A DNA stretch of 64,000 nucleotides, taken from positions 434,001 through 498,000 of the forward strand of contig NZ_JAPZSC010000001.1 of assembly GCF_027531545.1 (NCBI RefSeq), written 5' to 3'. Under the pieces are notes generated by a model. It searched no databases and was not told the DNA's origin. It saw only the letters and a list, made by a program, of their open reading frames with translations. The DNA is from Silanimonas sp. Its GTDB lineage: Bacteria > Pseudomonadota > Gammaproteobacteria > Xanthomonadales > Xanthomonadaceae. Both the position numbers and the translations under genes were made by a program. Shown here in pieces: positions 19,954 through 28,806 of the stretch (positions are counted from its first letter, which is position 1; each line of letters begins with the position of its first letter).

Positions 19954-21003
19954 ATGGAAACGGCCCCGTGGTACTACGTGAACGCCGATCGGCAGCGCCA
20001 GGGGCCGGTCCCCGCGGCGACGATCCGCGAACTGGCCGCCGCCGGTGCGGTGAACGCGCGGACCCTCGTCTGGCGCCAGGGCATGCCGCAGTGGCAGGCG
20101 CTCGAAGCAATGGCCGGGGAGCTCGGCATCACGCTCCCCGCCGCTGCGCCAGCACCGGCAACGCCCTCCCCGCCGCCCGCGCCGCCCGCCGCGCCCCGCA
20201 TGGACAGCCCGGCCCCGGCACCGACCGCGGACACCGAGGCGACCCGCCTGCTGCGCTCCGAACCGCGCCTCGCCGATGTCGGCGCCGCCTCGCCGCTGTC
20301 GGAACCGAAGCGAGTCGCGCCCGCCAGCGCCTATCCCGATGCGGCCGTGCAGCACGCCTACGCCGCGCAGGTCGGTGCGGATCCGCAGGCGCGGGCCGGC
20401 TTCGCCGCTGACGGCCACGTGCTCTATGCCAGCTTCTTGAAGCGGGTTGCGGCCAGCATCATCGACAGCTTCATCGTCGGCATCATCACCGTGGTCGTGC
20501 AGATGCCGATCGCGCTCGTCGCCGGCATCAGCCTCGGCGCACTCGGCGATAGCACGGGCGCGGGGTCCGCGTTGCTGCAGTTGGCGAGCCAACTCATCGG
20601 CGTCGCCATCGGCATCGCCTACTTCGGCTACTTCTACACCTCGGACCAGCAGGCCTCGCCCGGCAAGCAGCTCGTGGGGATCAAGATCGCGCGCCCGGAT
20701 GGCGAGCGCATCAGCTTCGCCCGCAGCGTCGGCCGCTATTTCGCCAACTGGCTGAACATCTTCACCCTCGGCCTGTCATACCTGTTGCCGCTGTTCACCG
20801 AGAAGCGTCAGGCGCTGCACGACCTCATCTGCGACACGGTGGTGGTTGATCGGTGGGCCTTCACCGATTCCCCCGAACGCCAGACCGAAGAACTCGGCGG
20901 CTGCGCCATCGTCGTGCTGGTGCTCTGGGGTCTCCTGATCCTCGGCATCGTCGGTGCGACGCTGTTCTTCCTGGCCGCCCTCGGCTCGGGAGGATGGAAC
21001 TGA
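19954..21003 (+). CDS. GYF_2 (DUF4339)-RDD family membrane protein
   Basis: A 349-aa protein. The N-terminal GYF_2 module (about residues 1-60: WYYVNADRQRQGPVPAATIR, then LVWRQGMPQWQALEAMAGEL) is a small domain thought to bind proline-rich peptides. A Pro/Ala-rich linker (about 68-110) follows. The RDD transmembrane domain starts at ASFLKRVAASIIDSFIVGII and has SDQQASPGKQLVGIKIARPD and LHDLICDTVVVD. A final hydrophobic helix (GGCAIVVLVLWGLLILGIVG) closes the protein. TTGGAG lies upstream of the ATG at 19954. Its stop overlaps the ATG of a paralogue that has the same layout plus a pilin-like end. The function is unknown. Confidence 0.82.
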   Translation: METAPWYYVNADRQRQGPVPAATIRELAAAGAVNARTLVWRQGMPQWQALEAMAGELGITLPAAAPAPATPSPPPAPPAAPRMDSPAPAPTADTEATRLLRSEPRLADVGAASPLSEPKRVAPASAYPDAAVQHAYAAQVGADPQARAGFAADGHVLYASFLKRVAASIIDSFIVGIITVVVQMPIALVAGISLGALGDSTGAGSALLQLASQLIGVAIGIAYFGYFYTSDQQASPGKQLVGIKIARPDGERISFARSVGRYFANWLNIFTLGLSYLLPLFTEKRQALHDLICDTVVVDRWAFTDSPERQTEELGGCAIVVLVLWGLLILGIVGATLFFLAALGSGGWN

Positions 21004-22295
21004 TGTCCTCGCCCACCTGGTACTGCGTCAACGCAGCGCGTGAGCGCCTGGGCCCGATGGCGGCCGACGAGATCCGCCGTCGCTTCGAGGCCGGAGAACT
21101 GCAGCGCCGCAGCCTGGTCTGGCAGAACGGCATGCCGCAGTGGCAGCCGCTCGAGTCGGTGGCTGGAGAACTCGGCATCGTGCTCGCCACCGAGGTGCAA
21201 ACCCCGACGCCGACGCCCGCGATGCCGGAACCGCCGGCGGCGCCCGCTGCAAGCGTGGTCACCGCCGAAACGCCGCGCGCTCCGGCCGCCGATGCCGCCA
21301 TGGCGCAGGCCTACGCGGCCAGCTCGCGCGATGCCTCGGCCATCGGAACCATCGATGACGAGGACATCGTCGACGCCGGGTTCTTGCGTCGATTCGCCGC
21401 GTTCATCGTCGACAGCTTCGTTCTCGGCATCGCGATGTACGCGATCATCTTCCTGATGTTGATCGTGCTGGGCTTCGGCATCGGTGGCATCGCCACGATG
21501 TTCCAGTCGAGCGCGAGCGGCGGCCTCCCCGAAGGCCCGCTGCTGTGGGTCTTCGTAATCGGGTTCTACGTGCTGCCGATCCTGATGCAGGGCGCGTACC
21601 ACATCGTGTTCACGGGCTCGGCCTGGCAGGCCACTCCGGGCAAGCGCGTGCTGGGCATCAAGGTGGTCGACCAGGACGGCCACCGCATCACGCTGGCGCG
21701 CTCCACCGGGCGCTGGTTCGCCGCGGCACTGTCCTACCTGACGTTCTACATCGGCTTCCTGATGGCGGCCTTCACCGACCGCAAGCTCGCCCTGCATGAC
21801 ATGGTGGCCAGCACCCGCGTGGTCGACCAATGGGCCTACACGGCGAACCCGGAGCGGCAGCAGCGCGGCCTTGGCGGCTGCGGAATCGCCATCCTGGTCG
21901 GCGGTCTGTTGCTGGGCCTGGTGGTCTTCGTGGGCATTCTCGCGGCGATCTCGCTGCCGGCCTACCAGGACTACACGCAGCGGGCGAAGATCGCCCAAGT
22001 CGTGTCCGAGGGGCGCAACATGACGCTCGCCGTCGACGAGTTCGTGCTGGCGACCGACCGCTGCCCGGCCACCCTCGAGGAAGCCGGGCTCGTCGAGCCT
22101 TCCAGCCCTCTCGTACAGGCCACCGAGCTCGGCGAGATCGACGCGGGCCAATGCAGCGTCCGCTTCACCCTGGGCGGCGCCCAGGCGGGCCCTTTCGATG
22201 GCGAATACCTGTGGTTCTCCCACGACGGCGAGGGCGGCTGGGACTGCGGCGGCAGCATGGAGGACCGGCTCCTGCCGGCCGGCTGCCGAGGCTGA
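21003..22295 (+). CDS. GYF_2-RDD-pilin-like fusion membrane protein
   Basis: A 430-aa paralogue of the upstream gene with an extra C-terminal domain. Order: GYF_2 (1-60; WYCVNAARERLGPMAADEIR, SLVWQNGMPQWQPLESVAGE); Pro/Ala linker; RDD with transmembrane helices (about 120-285; FLRRFAAFIVDSFVLGI, ATPGKRVLGIKVVDQDG); then, from about residue 291, LGGCGIAILVGGLLLGLVVF leading into VGILAAISLPAYQDYTQRAK, the hallmark of a type IV pilin N-terminal helix, and a pilin-like globular end with paired Cys (WDCGG...LPAGC). The normal prepilin cleavage site and Glu5 (G/FTLIE) are absent. The start overlaps the upstream stop, with GGAGG 9 nt before it. An alternative ATG lies 9 nt upstream. Confidence 0.8.
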   Translation: MSSPTWYCVNAARERLGPMAADEIRRRFEAGELQRRSLVWQNGMPQWQPLESVAGELGIVLATEVQTPTPTPAMPEPPAAPAASVVTAETPRAPAADAAMAQAYAASSRDASAIGTIDDEDIVDAGFLRRFAAFIVDSFVLGIAMYAIIFLMLIVLGFGIGGIATMFQSSASGGLPEGPLLWVFVIGFYVLPILMQGAYHIVFTGSAWQATPGKRVLGIKVVDQDGHRITLARSTGRWFAAALSYLTFYIGFLMAAFTDRKLALHDMVASTRVVDQWAYTANPERQQRGLGGCGIAILVGGLLLGLVVFVGILAAISLPAYQDYTQRAKIAQVVSEGRNMTLAVDEFVLATDRCPATLEEAGLVEPSSPLVQATELGEIDAGQCSVRFTLGGAQAGPFDGEYLWFSHDGEGGWDCGGSMEDRLLPAGCRG

Positions 22296-22338
22296 AACTT
22301 GACACCGCCGCCGCCACGGTGGCCCTAATGAAAAAAGG

Positions 22339-22362
22339 AAAGCCCGCCGCATGGCGGGCTTT
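22339..22362. terminator. Bidirectional-looking Rho-independent terminator before topA
   Basis: Perfect 10-bp arms AAAGCCCGCC / GGCGGGCTTT with a 4-nt loop, with an A-run (22331-22336) on the left so that the minus strand also ends in Ts. It closes the smg/GYF-RDD transcription unit. Confidence 0.75.
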
Positions 22363-22410
22363 CGCCCCTTCGCGCGGCCTTCCGCGCGCGGCCCTCACGG
22401 TAAACCGGAC

Positions 22411-24957
22411 ATGGCCAAGAACCTCCTCATCGTCGAATCGCCCGCCAAGGCGAAAACCATCAACAAGTACCTGGGCAAGGACTTCCAGGTGCTGGCCAGC
22501 TACGGCCACGTCCGCGACCTCGTGCCCAAGGAGGGCGCGGTCGATCCCGAGCGCGGCTTCGCCATGCGCTACGAACTGATCGACAAGAACGAGAAGCACG
22601 TCGACGCGATCACCAAGGCCGCCAAGGACGCCACGGCCATCTACCTCGCGACCGACCCGGACCGCGAAGGGGAGGCCATCAGCTGGCACATCGCGGAGAT
22701 CCTGAAGGAGCGCAAGCTGCTGAAGGACAAGATCCTGCACCGCGTGGTGTTCACCGAAATCACGCCGAAAGCGATCAAGGAAGCGGTGGAGCACCCGCGC
22801 AAGGTCAGCGACGAGCTGGTGAACGCCCAGCAGGCGCGCCGTGCCCTCGACTACCTCGTCGGCTTCAACCTCTCGCCCCTGCTCTGGCGCAAAGTGCAGC
22901 GCGGCCTGTCCGCCGGCCGGGTGCAGTCGCCCGCGCTGCGGATGATCGTCGAGCGCGAGGAAGAGATCGAAGCCTTCAAGGCGCGCGAGTACTGGTCGAT
23001 CGCCGCCGACGCCACGCATCCCAAGCAGCCCTTCATCGCCAAGCTCACCAAGCTCGACGGCGGCAAGGTCGAGCAGTTCACGATCACCGACGGCAAGACA
23101 GCGGAAGCCGCACGCGCGCGGATCGCCAAGGACGCGCAAGGGCTGCTGGTCGTCACCGACGTCGAGAGCAAGCAGCGCAAGCGCCGCCCGGCGCCGCCCT
23201 TCATCACCTCGACGCTGCAGCAGGAGGCCGCACGCAAGCTCGGCTTCTCCACCAGCCGCACCATGCGCGTGGCGCAGAAGCTCTACGAGGGCGTGGCCCT
23301 CGGCGACGAGGGCACGGTCGGCCTGATCACCTACATGCGTACCGACGGCGTGAGCCTGTCGGTGGACGCCGTGGCCGAGATCCGCGACGTGATCGCCCGC
23401 GACTTCGGCACCCAGGCCCTGCCCGACAAGCCGGTGCTCTACCAGTCGAAGTCGAAGAACGCGCAGGAAGCCCACGAGGCCGTGCGCCCGACCTCGGCGC
23501 TGCGCACGCCGGCCTCGGTGGCACGCTTCCTCGCCGACGACGAGCGCCGCCTGTACGAGCTGGTGTGGAAGCGCACGCTGGCCTCGCAGATGGTGCCGGC
23601 CACGCTGAACACCGTCTCGGTCGATCTCGCCGCCGGCAGCCAGCACGGCTTCCGCGTGAGCGGCACGACCGTCGTCGACCCGGGCTTCCTCGCCGTCTAC
23701 GAGGAGGGCAAGGACGCCAAGGGCGAGGAGGACGACGAGGAGGGTCGCAAGCTGCCCGACATGAAGCCGGGCGACCGCATCCCGCTGGCCGACGTCACCA
23801 CCACCCAGCACTTCACCGAGCCGCCGCCGCGTTTCTCGGAAGCCTCGCTGGTGAAGGCGCTCGAGGAGCACGGCATCGGCCGCCCCTCGACCTACGCCAG
23901 CATCATCCAGACCCTGCTGAACCGCGAATACGTCTACCTCGACGCGCGCCGCTTCCGGCCGACCGACGTGGGCCGCGCGGTGGCCAAATTCCTCTCGGCG
24001 CACTTCACGCAGTACGTCGACTACGACTTCACCGCCAAGCTCGAGGACGAGCTCGACGAGGTCTCGCGCGGTGAGGCCGAGTGGGTGCCGTTGCTGGAGA
24101 AGTTCTGGAAGCCATTCTCGAAGACGGTGGAAGAGAAGGGCGAGAGCGTCGAGCGCAGTGAAGCCTCGGGTTCGCGCGTGCTCGGCGTCGACCCCACGAG
24201 CGGCAAGCCGGTCTCGGTGCGCCTCGGGCGCTACGGGCCGTTCGCGCAGATCGGCAGCGCCGAGGACGAAGACAAGCCGAAGTTCGCCTCGCTGCGCGGC
24301 GGGCAGAGCATGCACACGATCACGCTTGATGAGGCGATCAAGCTCTTCGACCTGCCGCGCACGCTGGGCGTGTCGAACGGCGAGACGGTGACGGTGGCCG
24401 TCGGCCGCTTCGGCCCCTTCGCCAAGCGCGGCGCCACCTACGCCTCGCTGGGCAAGGAAGACGACCCGTACACGATCAGCTTCGAGCGCGCGGTGGAACT
24501 CATCGACGCCAAGGAGCTGGCTGTCGCCAACCGCATCATCAAGAAGTGGGACGACGCCGGCATCGAAGTGCTCAACGGCCGCTACGGCCCGTACATCACC
24601 GACGGCAGCAAGAACGGCAAGATCCCGAAGGATCGCGAGCCCGCGTCGCTGACGCTCGAGGAGTGCAAGGCCATCATCGAGGCCGCGCCGGAGGCCAAGG
24701 GTCGCTTCGCCAAGAAGGCGGCCGCGAAGAAGGCCGCGGCAAAGAAGGCCGCGGCGAAAAAAGCGCCCGCGAAGAAGGCCACCAAAGCCGCCGCGCCCGA
24801 AGGGGACGCCGTGAAGGTGGCTCCGGCGGCGAAGAAGGCGACGGCGAAGAAAGCCGCCGTGAAGAAGACCCCGGCGAAGAAGGCGGCGACCAAAGCGGCG
24901 GCCAAGAAGGCGCCCGTAAAGAAGACGGCCGCGAAGAAGGCGGCGGCGAAGGCCTGA
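22411..24957 (+). CDS. topA: DNA topoisomerase I (type IA)
   Basis: Relaxes negative supercoils by transient single-strand cleavage. The protein is 848 aa. The Toprim domain is KNLLIVESPAKAKTINKYLG with acidic TDPDREGEAISWHI. The active-site Tyr308 lies in GLITYMRTDGVSLS. HGIGRPSTYASIIQTLLNR follows. The C-terminus lacks visible CxxC zinc ribbons and instead carries repeats of the VRLGRYGPFAQIG / VAVGRFGPFAKRG / LNGRYGPYITDG type. It ends in an about 85-residue Ala/Lys-rich tail (AAAKKAAAKKA-type repeats) that probably binds DNA non-specifically. The ATG at 22411 gives the canonical MAKNLLIVESPAKA start. Confidence 0.97.
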   Translation: MAKNLLIVESPAKAKTINKYLGKDFQVLASYGHVRDLVPKEGAVDPERGFAMRYELIDKNEKHVDAITKAAKDATAIYLATDPDREGEAISWHIAEILKERKLLKDKILHRVVFTEITPKAIKEAVEHPRKVSDELVNAQQARRALDYLVGFNLSPLLWRKVQRGLSAGRVQSPALRMIVEREEEIEAFKAREYWSIAADATHPKQPFIAKLTKLDGGKVEQFTITDGKTAEAARARIAKDAQGLLVVTDVESKQRKRRPAPPFITSTLQQEAARKLGFSTSRTMRVAQKLYEGVALGDEGTVGLITYMRTDGVSLSVDAVAEIRDVIARDFGTQALPDKPVLYQSKSKNAQEAHEAVRPTSALRTPASVARFLADDERRLYELVWKRTLASQMVPATLNTVSVDLAAGSQHGFRVSGTTVVDPGFLAVYEEGKDAKGEEDDEEGRKLPDMKPGDRIPLADVTTTQHFTEPPPRFSEASLVKALEEHGIGRPSTYASIIQTLLNREYVYLDARRFRPTDVGRAVAKFLSAHFTQYVDYDFTAKLEDELDEVSRGEAEWVPLLEKFWKPFSKTVEEKGESVERSEASGSRVLGVDPTSGKPVSVRLGRYGPFAQIGSAEDEDKPKFASLRGGQSMHTITLDEAIKLFDLPRTLGVSNGETVTVAVGRFGPFAKRGATYASLGKEDDPYTISFERAVELIDAKELAVANRIIKKWDDAGIEVLNGRYGPYITDGSKNGKIPKDREPASLTLEECKAIIEAAPEAKGRFAKKAAAKKAAAKKAAAKKAPAKKATKAAAPEGDAVKVAPAAKKATAKKAAVKKTPAKKAATKAAAKKAPVKKTAAKKAAAKA

Positions 24958-25088
24958 GCCCAAGGGCCCGTTCAGACGGATCCACGGCGGCTGAACGTGG
25001 CGACCGGCGGCGTGCAGCGCACGCCGCCCCGGGGGTAGCATCAGGCTCCCCCTCGGCCACCGGACGGCCGTTCATCAGGAGTTTTCCG

Positions 25089-26831
25089 ATGTCGCTTCGT
25101 CCCCAGATCCTCGCCGCAGCCGTCCTTGCCAGCCTCGCTGTCCTGGCTGCGCCGGCCACTTCCGCCCAGAGCGTCCGCGGCGAGCCGCTGAAGCTGGAAA
25201 ACGCCAAGCGCGACATCGCGCATACCTTCAAGGCCGCCACCCTGGCGCCTCAGGCCACGTTGCGCTTCCAGTCGCTCGACGCCGAGCGCGTGGCCGCCAT
25301 GCAGCGGTACAACGTCGCCAACGGCGCCAAGCGCCTGCAGATCGGCATTGAGCGGGACGTCGCTGACGAGGCCTCGACCCTGCTGCCCACAGCCCTGGAA
25401 TGGACGCCGGTGAGCGGCGGCCGGGTGCTGCGCTTCGACGTGACTTCGCCGGAAGCCGCAGCGCTGCGCGTCGGCCTCGATCTGCGCGGCCTGCCGGACG
25501 GCGCCGAGCTGCGGGTCGCCAGCGCGTCGGGCGGGATCGTCGAGTTCGTCGACGTCGCCGCCTTGCGTGCGGGCGTTGACGGCGCGGGCCTTTACTGGTC
25601 GCCGGTGACCGACGGCGACACCCAGCGACTTGAGCTGTTTGTGCCAGCGGGCGCTACGACATTCGCGCCGGAGGCCCGCCGCGTGTCGCACCTCGTCACC
25701 TCGCCACTGCGACCGCTCAACCTCGCCAAGGCGCTGGGTGGTTCGGGCGCCTGCAACATCGACGTCGTCTGTCGCACCGGCAGCCTCGGCCAACCGTTCA
25801 TCAACGCGAAGAACGCCGTCGCTCGCATGGCGTTCCAGGATGGCGGAACGTTCACCTGCACGGGCACCTTGGTCAACGACAGCGTGCCCGCCACGCAGGT
25901 GCCCTACTTCTACTCCGCGGCTCACTGCATATCGACGCAAGCCGTAGCCAGCACACTCACCACGTTCTGGAACTACGAGACACCCACCTGCGGCGTTTCC
26001 AACGCGGGCCCGAACACGCAGCTCACGGGCGGCGCGGACCTGCTGTTCGCAACGCTGTCGACGGATGCGCTGCTGCTGCGCCTGCGCCTTGCGCCGCCGG
26101 CGGGCGCCTTCTTCGCCGGCTGGAACGCCGCGACGCTGACGGCGCCGACCGCCACCATCGCCATCCACCATCCGGCCGGTGACAACAAGAAGTACAGCCG
26201 CGGCACGCACAATGGCTTCACCTCCAACGTCAACATCGAGGGACAGATCGTCACCAGCACGGCCCGTTCGAGCTGGGCTGAAGGCACGACGGAAGGCGGC
26301 AGCTCCGGCTCTGGCCTGTTCACGCTCAGCGGCTCGGACTACCAGCTGCGCGGCGGCCTCGCCGGCGGCGGCGCGTCCTGCGCAAACACCGGGCAATCCG
26401 AAGCCGCGAGCAACGTCGACTACTACTCACGCTTCGACCAGGTCTACCCGTCGCTGCAGCGATGGCTGGGCGCAACGACGAACAGCGGGCCAAGTCGGGA
26501 CTACACCGGCGCCTGGTTCGTGCCGGCGGAGTCCGGTTGGGGCCTGACGGTCTTCAACTTCACCGGCCAGATGTTCGCGCTGTTCTTCATCTACGACAGC
26601 CAAGGCCGGCCGACGTGGTACCGCTTCCAGGCCCCGTGGACCGACACCGACGTCGTCTTTGCGAACCTCGACCGGGCCACGGGCCCCAATTGGGGGCCGA
26701 CGTTCAACCCGAACTCCGTGACCTACACGCGGGTGGGCTCCGGCACGATCACCTTCACGTCCGCGACCTCCGCCACCCTGACCTTCAACGACGGCACCGT
26801 GACCCGCACGGTGACGCTGTCGAAGCTCTGA
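25089..26831 (+). CDS. Secreted lysyl endopeptidase-like serine protease (S1 fold) with C-terminal repeat module
   Basis: A 580-aa preproprotein. A signal peptide (LAAAVLASLAVLAAPATSA) and a long propeptide come first. The mature start probably lies near residue 220 (GGSGACNIDVVC, as in Achromobacter protease I). The triad is His279 (YSAAHC), Asp317 (GGADLLFATL) and Ser406 (EGGSSGSGLF). Conserved Cys residues suggest disulphides. From about residue 474 there is a separate C-terminal module, GAWFVPAESGWGLTVFNF...LFFIYDSQGRPTWYRF, which also occurs in the two secreted proteins at 58.8-62.8 kb. Lys-X specificity is a family inference. The propeptide and extra module suggest secretion followed by maturation. 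Confidence 0.88.
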   Translation: MSLRPQILAAAVLASLAVLAAPATSAQSVRGEPLKLENAKRDIAHTFKAATLAPQATLRFQSLDAERVAAMQRYNVANGAKRLQIGIERDVADEASTLLPTALEWTPVSGGRVLRFDVTSPEAAALRVGLDLRGLPDGAELRVASASGGIVEFVDVAALRAGVDGAGLYWSPVTDGDTQRLELFVPAGATTFAPEARRVSHLVTSPLRPLNLAKALGGSGACNIDVVCRTGSLGQPFINAKNAVARMAFQDGGTFTCTGTLVNDSVPATQVPYFYSAAHCISTQAVASTLTTFWNYETPTCGVSNAGPNTQLTGGADLLFATLSTDALLLRLRLAPPAGAFFAGWNAATLTAPTATIAIHHPAGDNKKYSRGTHNGFTSNVNIEGQIVTSTARSSWAEGTTEGGSSGSGLFTLSGSDYQLRGGLAGGGASCANTGQSEAASNVDYYSRFDQVYPSLQRWLGATTNSGPSRDYTGAWFVPAESGWGLTVFNFTGQMFALFFIYDSQGRPTWYRFQAPWTDTDVVFANLDRATGPNWGPTFNPNSVTYTRVGSGTITFTSATSATLTFNDGTVTRTVTLSKL

Positions 26832-26832
26832 C

Positions 26833-27522
26833 GTGGGCCCGGCGCGTCGGCGCGGGCATCGCGGCGGCGCGCAACTCCGCGCCGTCATGGCGGCCGCGCT
26901 GGCGCTGCCCGCCTTCGGCCTGAACGCCTCGCCGGGGACGACGCCCCCGGCGACGGCTTCCGTATCGACGGCCGGCGTGATTTACCGCTGCACGGCCGCG
27001 GACGGTGCCGTCGCGCTTCAGGACGAACCCTGCCCGCGCGGCCAGACGCAGGAGTTGCGCGAGATCGCACCGTTCGCGCCGCCACCGAGCGCGGTGGCGA
27101 CCGTGCCGAGTGCATCAGAAACCGGCGACCTCTCAGCGAACACGGACGTGCCCCAGCCGGGAATCACACCGGGCGAAGCCCCGCCGCCGCCGCGGAGCGT
27201 GCTGCCACCGCCGCTCTGGCGCTGCACCGACCTGAACGGCCACTCGCGCCTCTCTGACACCTACGACCCTCAGCCGCGCTGCGTGCCGCTCTCCGTGCTC
27301 GGTGTCGACCTGTCGCGCGCGCCACCCTCGGCGGCGACGATGTGCCGGACCGTCGAGGATGCCTGCGTGGAACTGGGCGGCGAAGCCGCCTGCGCGGCGT
27401 GGGAAGAGCGACTGGCGGACGCGGAGTCAGCCCTGCGCCGCGCTTTCAGCGACACGCAGGACCAACGCCGTCGCGAGCGCGATCGCGCCAAGGCCGTCGT
27501 CGAGAACGACTGCCGCGACTAG
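26833..27522 (+). CDS. Exported DUF4124-like protein
   Basis: A 229-aa protein, or about 211 aa from ATG 26887. A signal-like segment (AVMAAALALPAFGLNA) precedes a DUF4124-type unit, VIYRCTAADGAVALQDEPCP, with its two Cys. A Pro-rich linker and a second, weaker unit follow (LWRCTDLNGHSRLSDTYDPQ), then a Cys-containing charged C-terminal helix rich in Arg and Glu. The GTG at 26833 lies directly after the protease stop and gives a basic n-region; the ATG at 26887 is an alternative, and neither has a good ribosome site. Proximity suggests co-expression with the protease. DUF4124 has no established function. Confidence 0.7.
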   Translation: MGPARRRGHRGGAQLRAVMAAALALPAFGLNASPGTTPPATASVSTAGVIYRCTAADGAVALQDEPCPRGQTQELREIAPFAPPPSAVATVPSASETGDLSANTDVPQPGITPGEAPPPPRSVLPPPLWRCTDLNGHSRLSDTYDPQPRCVPLSVLGVDLSRAPPSAATMCRTVEDACVELGGEAACAAWEERLADAESALRRAFSDTQDQRRRERDRAKAVVENDCRD

Positions 27523-27531
27523 CGGCGCGCT

Positions 27532-28311
27532 TCAGAACCCGTAGTTGAGGAACCCGCCATCCACCGCGAGGCATTGCGCGGTGATGTAGCCCGACGCCGG
27601 CAGGCACAGGAAGGCGATGGCCGCGGCCACTTCCTCCGGCTCGCCAATGCGCGACATCGGCGTGCGGTCGAGCACCTCCTCGAGGTAGTCGGCATCGGCC
27701 AGCACCGTGGAGGTGCGCCGCGTGCGGATGTACCAGGGCAGCACCGCGTTGACGCGCACGCCCTCGGGCGCCCACTCCACCGCGAGGTTGCGGGTGAGCT
27801 GGTGCATCGCCGCCTTGCTCATGCCGTAGGGCGAGCCGGTGCGCACGTGCGTGGCGCCGGACACCGAGCCGACGTTCACGATGGCCGAGTTCGCGTGTTC
27901 GCGCAGCAGCGGATAGGCACTGCGGCAGAGTTCGAATGTGGCGAACAGGTTGGTCTCGAAGATGGCGCGCCATTCGGCCTCGTCGTAGTCCATCGTCGCG
28001 CGGCGCTGGTTGGTGCCGACGTTGTTGACGAGGATCGAGAGCCCGAGGCCCAGGCCGTCGATCCAGTCGAACAGGCGCTCGCGCCCCGCCGCCTCGGCGA
28101 CATCGCAGGCCAGTAAGTGCACTTCGCCCTCGGGGTGGTCCTCGCGCCACTCGGCGGCGGCGGCCTCGAGGGTGTCGATGTCGCGCGCGCAGGCCAGCAC
28201 GGTGGCGCCCAAGCCCAGCAGTTCGGCGACGGTGGCGCGGCCGATGCCGGCACTCGCGCCGGTGACGAGGGCGACCTGGCCGTCGAGGCGCCAGCGGAGG
28301 GCATTCGGCAT
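27532..28311 (-). CDS. SDR family oxidoreductase (tropinone reductase-like)
   Basis: A 259-aa NAD(P)-dependent short-chain dehydrogenase. The cofactor motif is GASAGIGR (TGxxxGIG) after LDGQVALVTG. ILVNNVGTNQRRATMDYDEA is the NNxG region. The catalytic Ser lies in NVGSVSGATHVRTGSPYGMS and the Tyr and Lys in YGMSK. The C-terminus has PWYIRTRRTSTVL and ITAQCLAVDGGFLNYGF. The TNQR and TPMSRIGEPEE signatures are shared with plant tropinone-reductase-like SDRs, whose bacterial substrates are unknown. The ATG at 28311 is chosen over one 12 nt upstream because GGAG lies 6 nt before it. Confidence 0.9.
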   Translation of the reverse strand: MPNALRWRLDGQVALVTGASAGIGRATVAELLGLGATVLACARDIDTLEAAAAEWREDHPEGEVHLLACDVAEAAGRERLFDWIDGLGLGLSILVNNVGTNQRRATMDYDEAEWRAIFETNLFATFELCRSAYPLLREHANSAIVNVGSVSGATHVRTGSPYGMSKAAMHQLTRNLAVEWAPEGVRVNAVLPWYIRTRRTSTVLADADYLEEVLDRTPMSRIGEPEEVAAAIAFLCLPASGYITAQCLAVDGGFLNYGF

Positions 28312-28371
28312 CGCGGACTCCATCAGGAACAGGTCGGCTTAGGATAGCGGCTGGCCCAACGGAGATCCGCG

Positions 28372-28704
28372 ATGACCACGACGACGTCTGCCGATGCAAA
28401 CCGCGACCGCGCCCATCGCCTCGTCGCGACGCCACTCCGCCATGCCGCGATGATCACGCTTGCGGGGCTGTTGCTCGCCGCCTGCAGCCCCGAGCCCACG
28501 CCCGCGGAACCCACGCCGGTGCCGGAGGAGGAGCCCACGCCGCAGGTCGTGGCCGGCGACGCCACCGAACTGCGTGATGCGATCCAGGCGCCGCAGGACA
28601 AGGCGCGTGCGGTCGAGGACACGCTGATGCAGGCGGCCGACGCGCAGCGCGAGGCTATCGACGCCGCGGAAGGCGGCGAGGCCGTGCCGCCCGAGGGCGG
28701 TTGA
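28372..28704 (+). CDS. Small lipoprotein
   Basis: A 110-aa protein. A 26-residue basic N-terminus precedes a hydrophobic stretch ending in the lipobox LLAAC (ITLAGLLLAACSPEPTPAE), then a Pro/Glu-rich linker and an acidic helical region (AIQAPQDKARAVEDTLMQAA). GGAG precedes the ATG, and a TAGGAT -10-like box lies about 30 nt upstream. The unusually long n-region could mean that a later start is used (the ATG at 28450, MITLAGLLL). No homologous function is recognised. It is divergent from the SDR gene. Confidence 0.65.
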   Translation: MTTTTSADANRDRAHRLVATPLRHAAMITLAGLLLAACSPEPTPAEPTPVPEEEPTPQVVAGDATELRDAIQAPQDKARAVEDTLMQAADAQREAIDAAEGGEAVPPEGG

Positions 28705-28740
28705 TCGTCGCGACCATATACGGCTCGCGACGGCGCAATG

Positions 28741-28769
28741 AAAAACCCCGGCCTCAGGCCGGGGTTTTT
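28741..28769. terminator. Bidirectional terminator between the lipoprotein gene and sppA
   Basis: Perfect 13-bp arms AAAAACCCCGGCC / GGCCGGGGTTTTT with loop TCA. A-run and T-run flanks make it functional on both strands, as expected between these convergent genes. Confidence 0.9.
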
Positions 28770-28806
28770 CGTTCCACCCAGCCCCGCTGCCGGGGCCGTG
28801 TTGGCG

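Noticed and set aside
24712-24950. Tandem AAGAAGGCGGC-type repeats as a non-coding satellite
   Set aside because: They encode the in-frame Ala/Lys tail of topoisomerase I.
22165-25041. 958-codon open frame opposite topA
   Set aside because: The topA frame has all catalytic motifs. The antisense product is low-complexity (Arg/Leu/His) and arises from codon bias.
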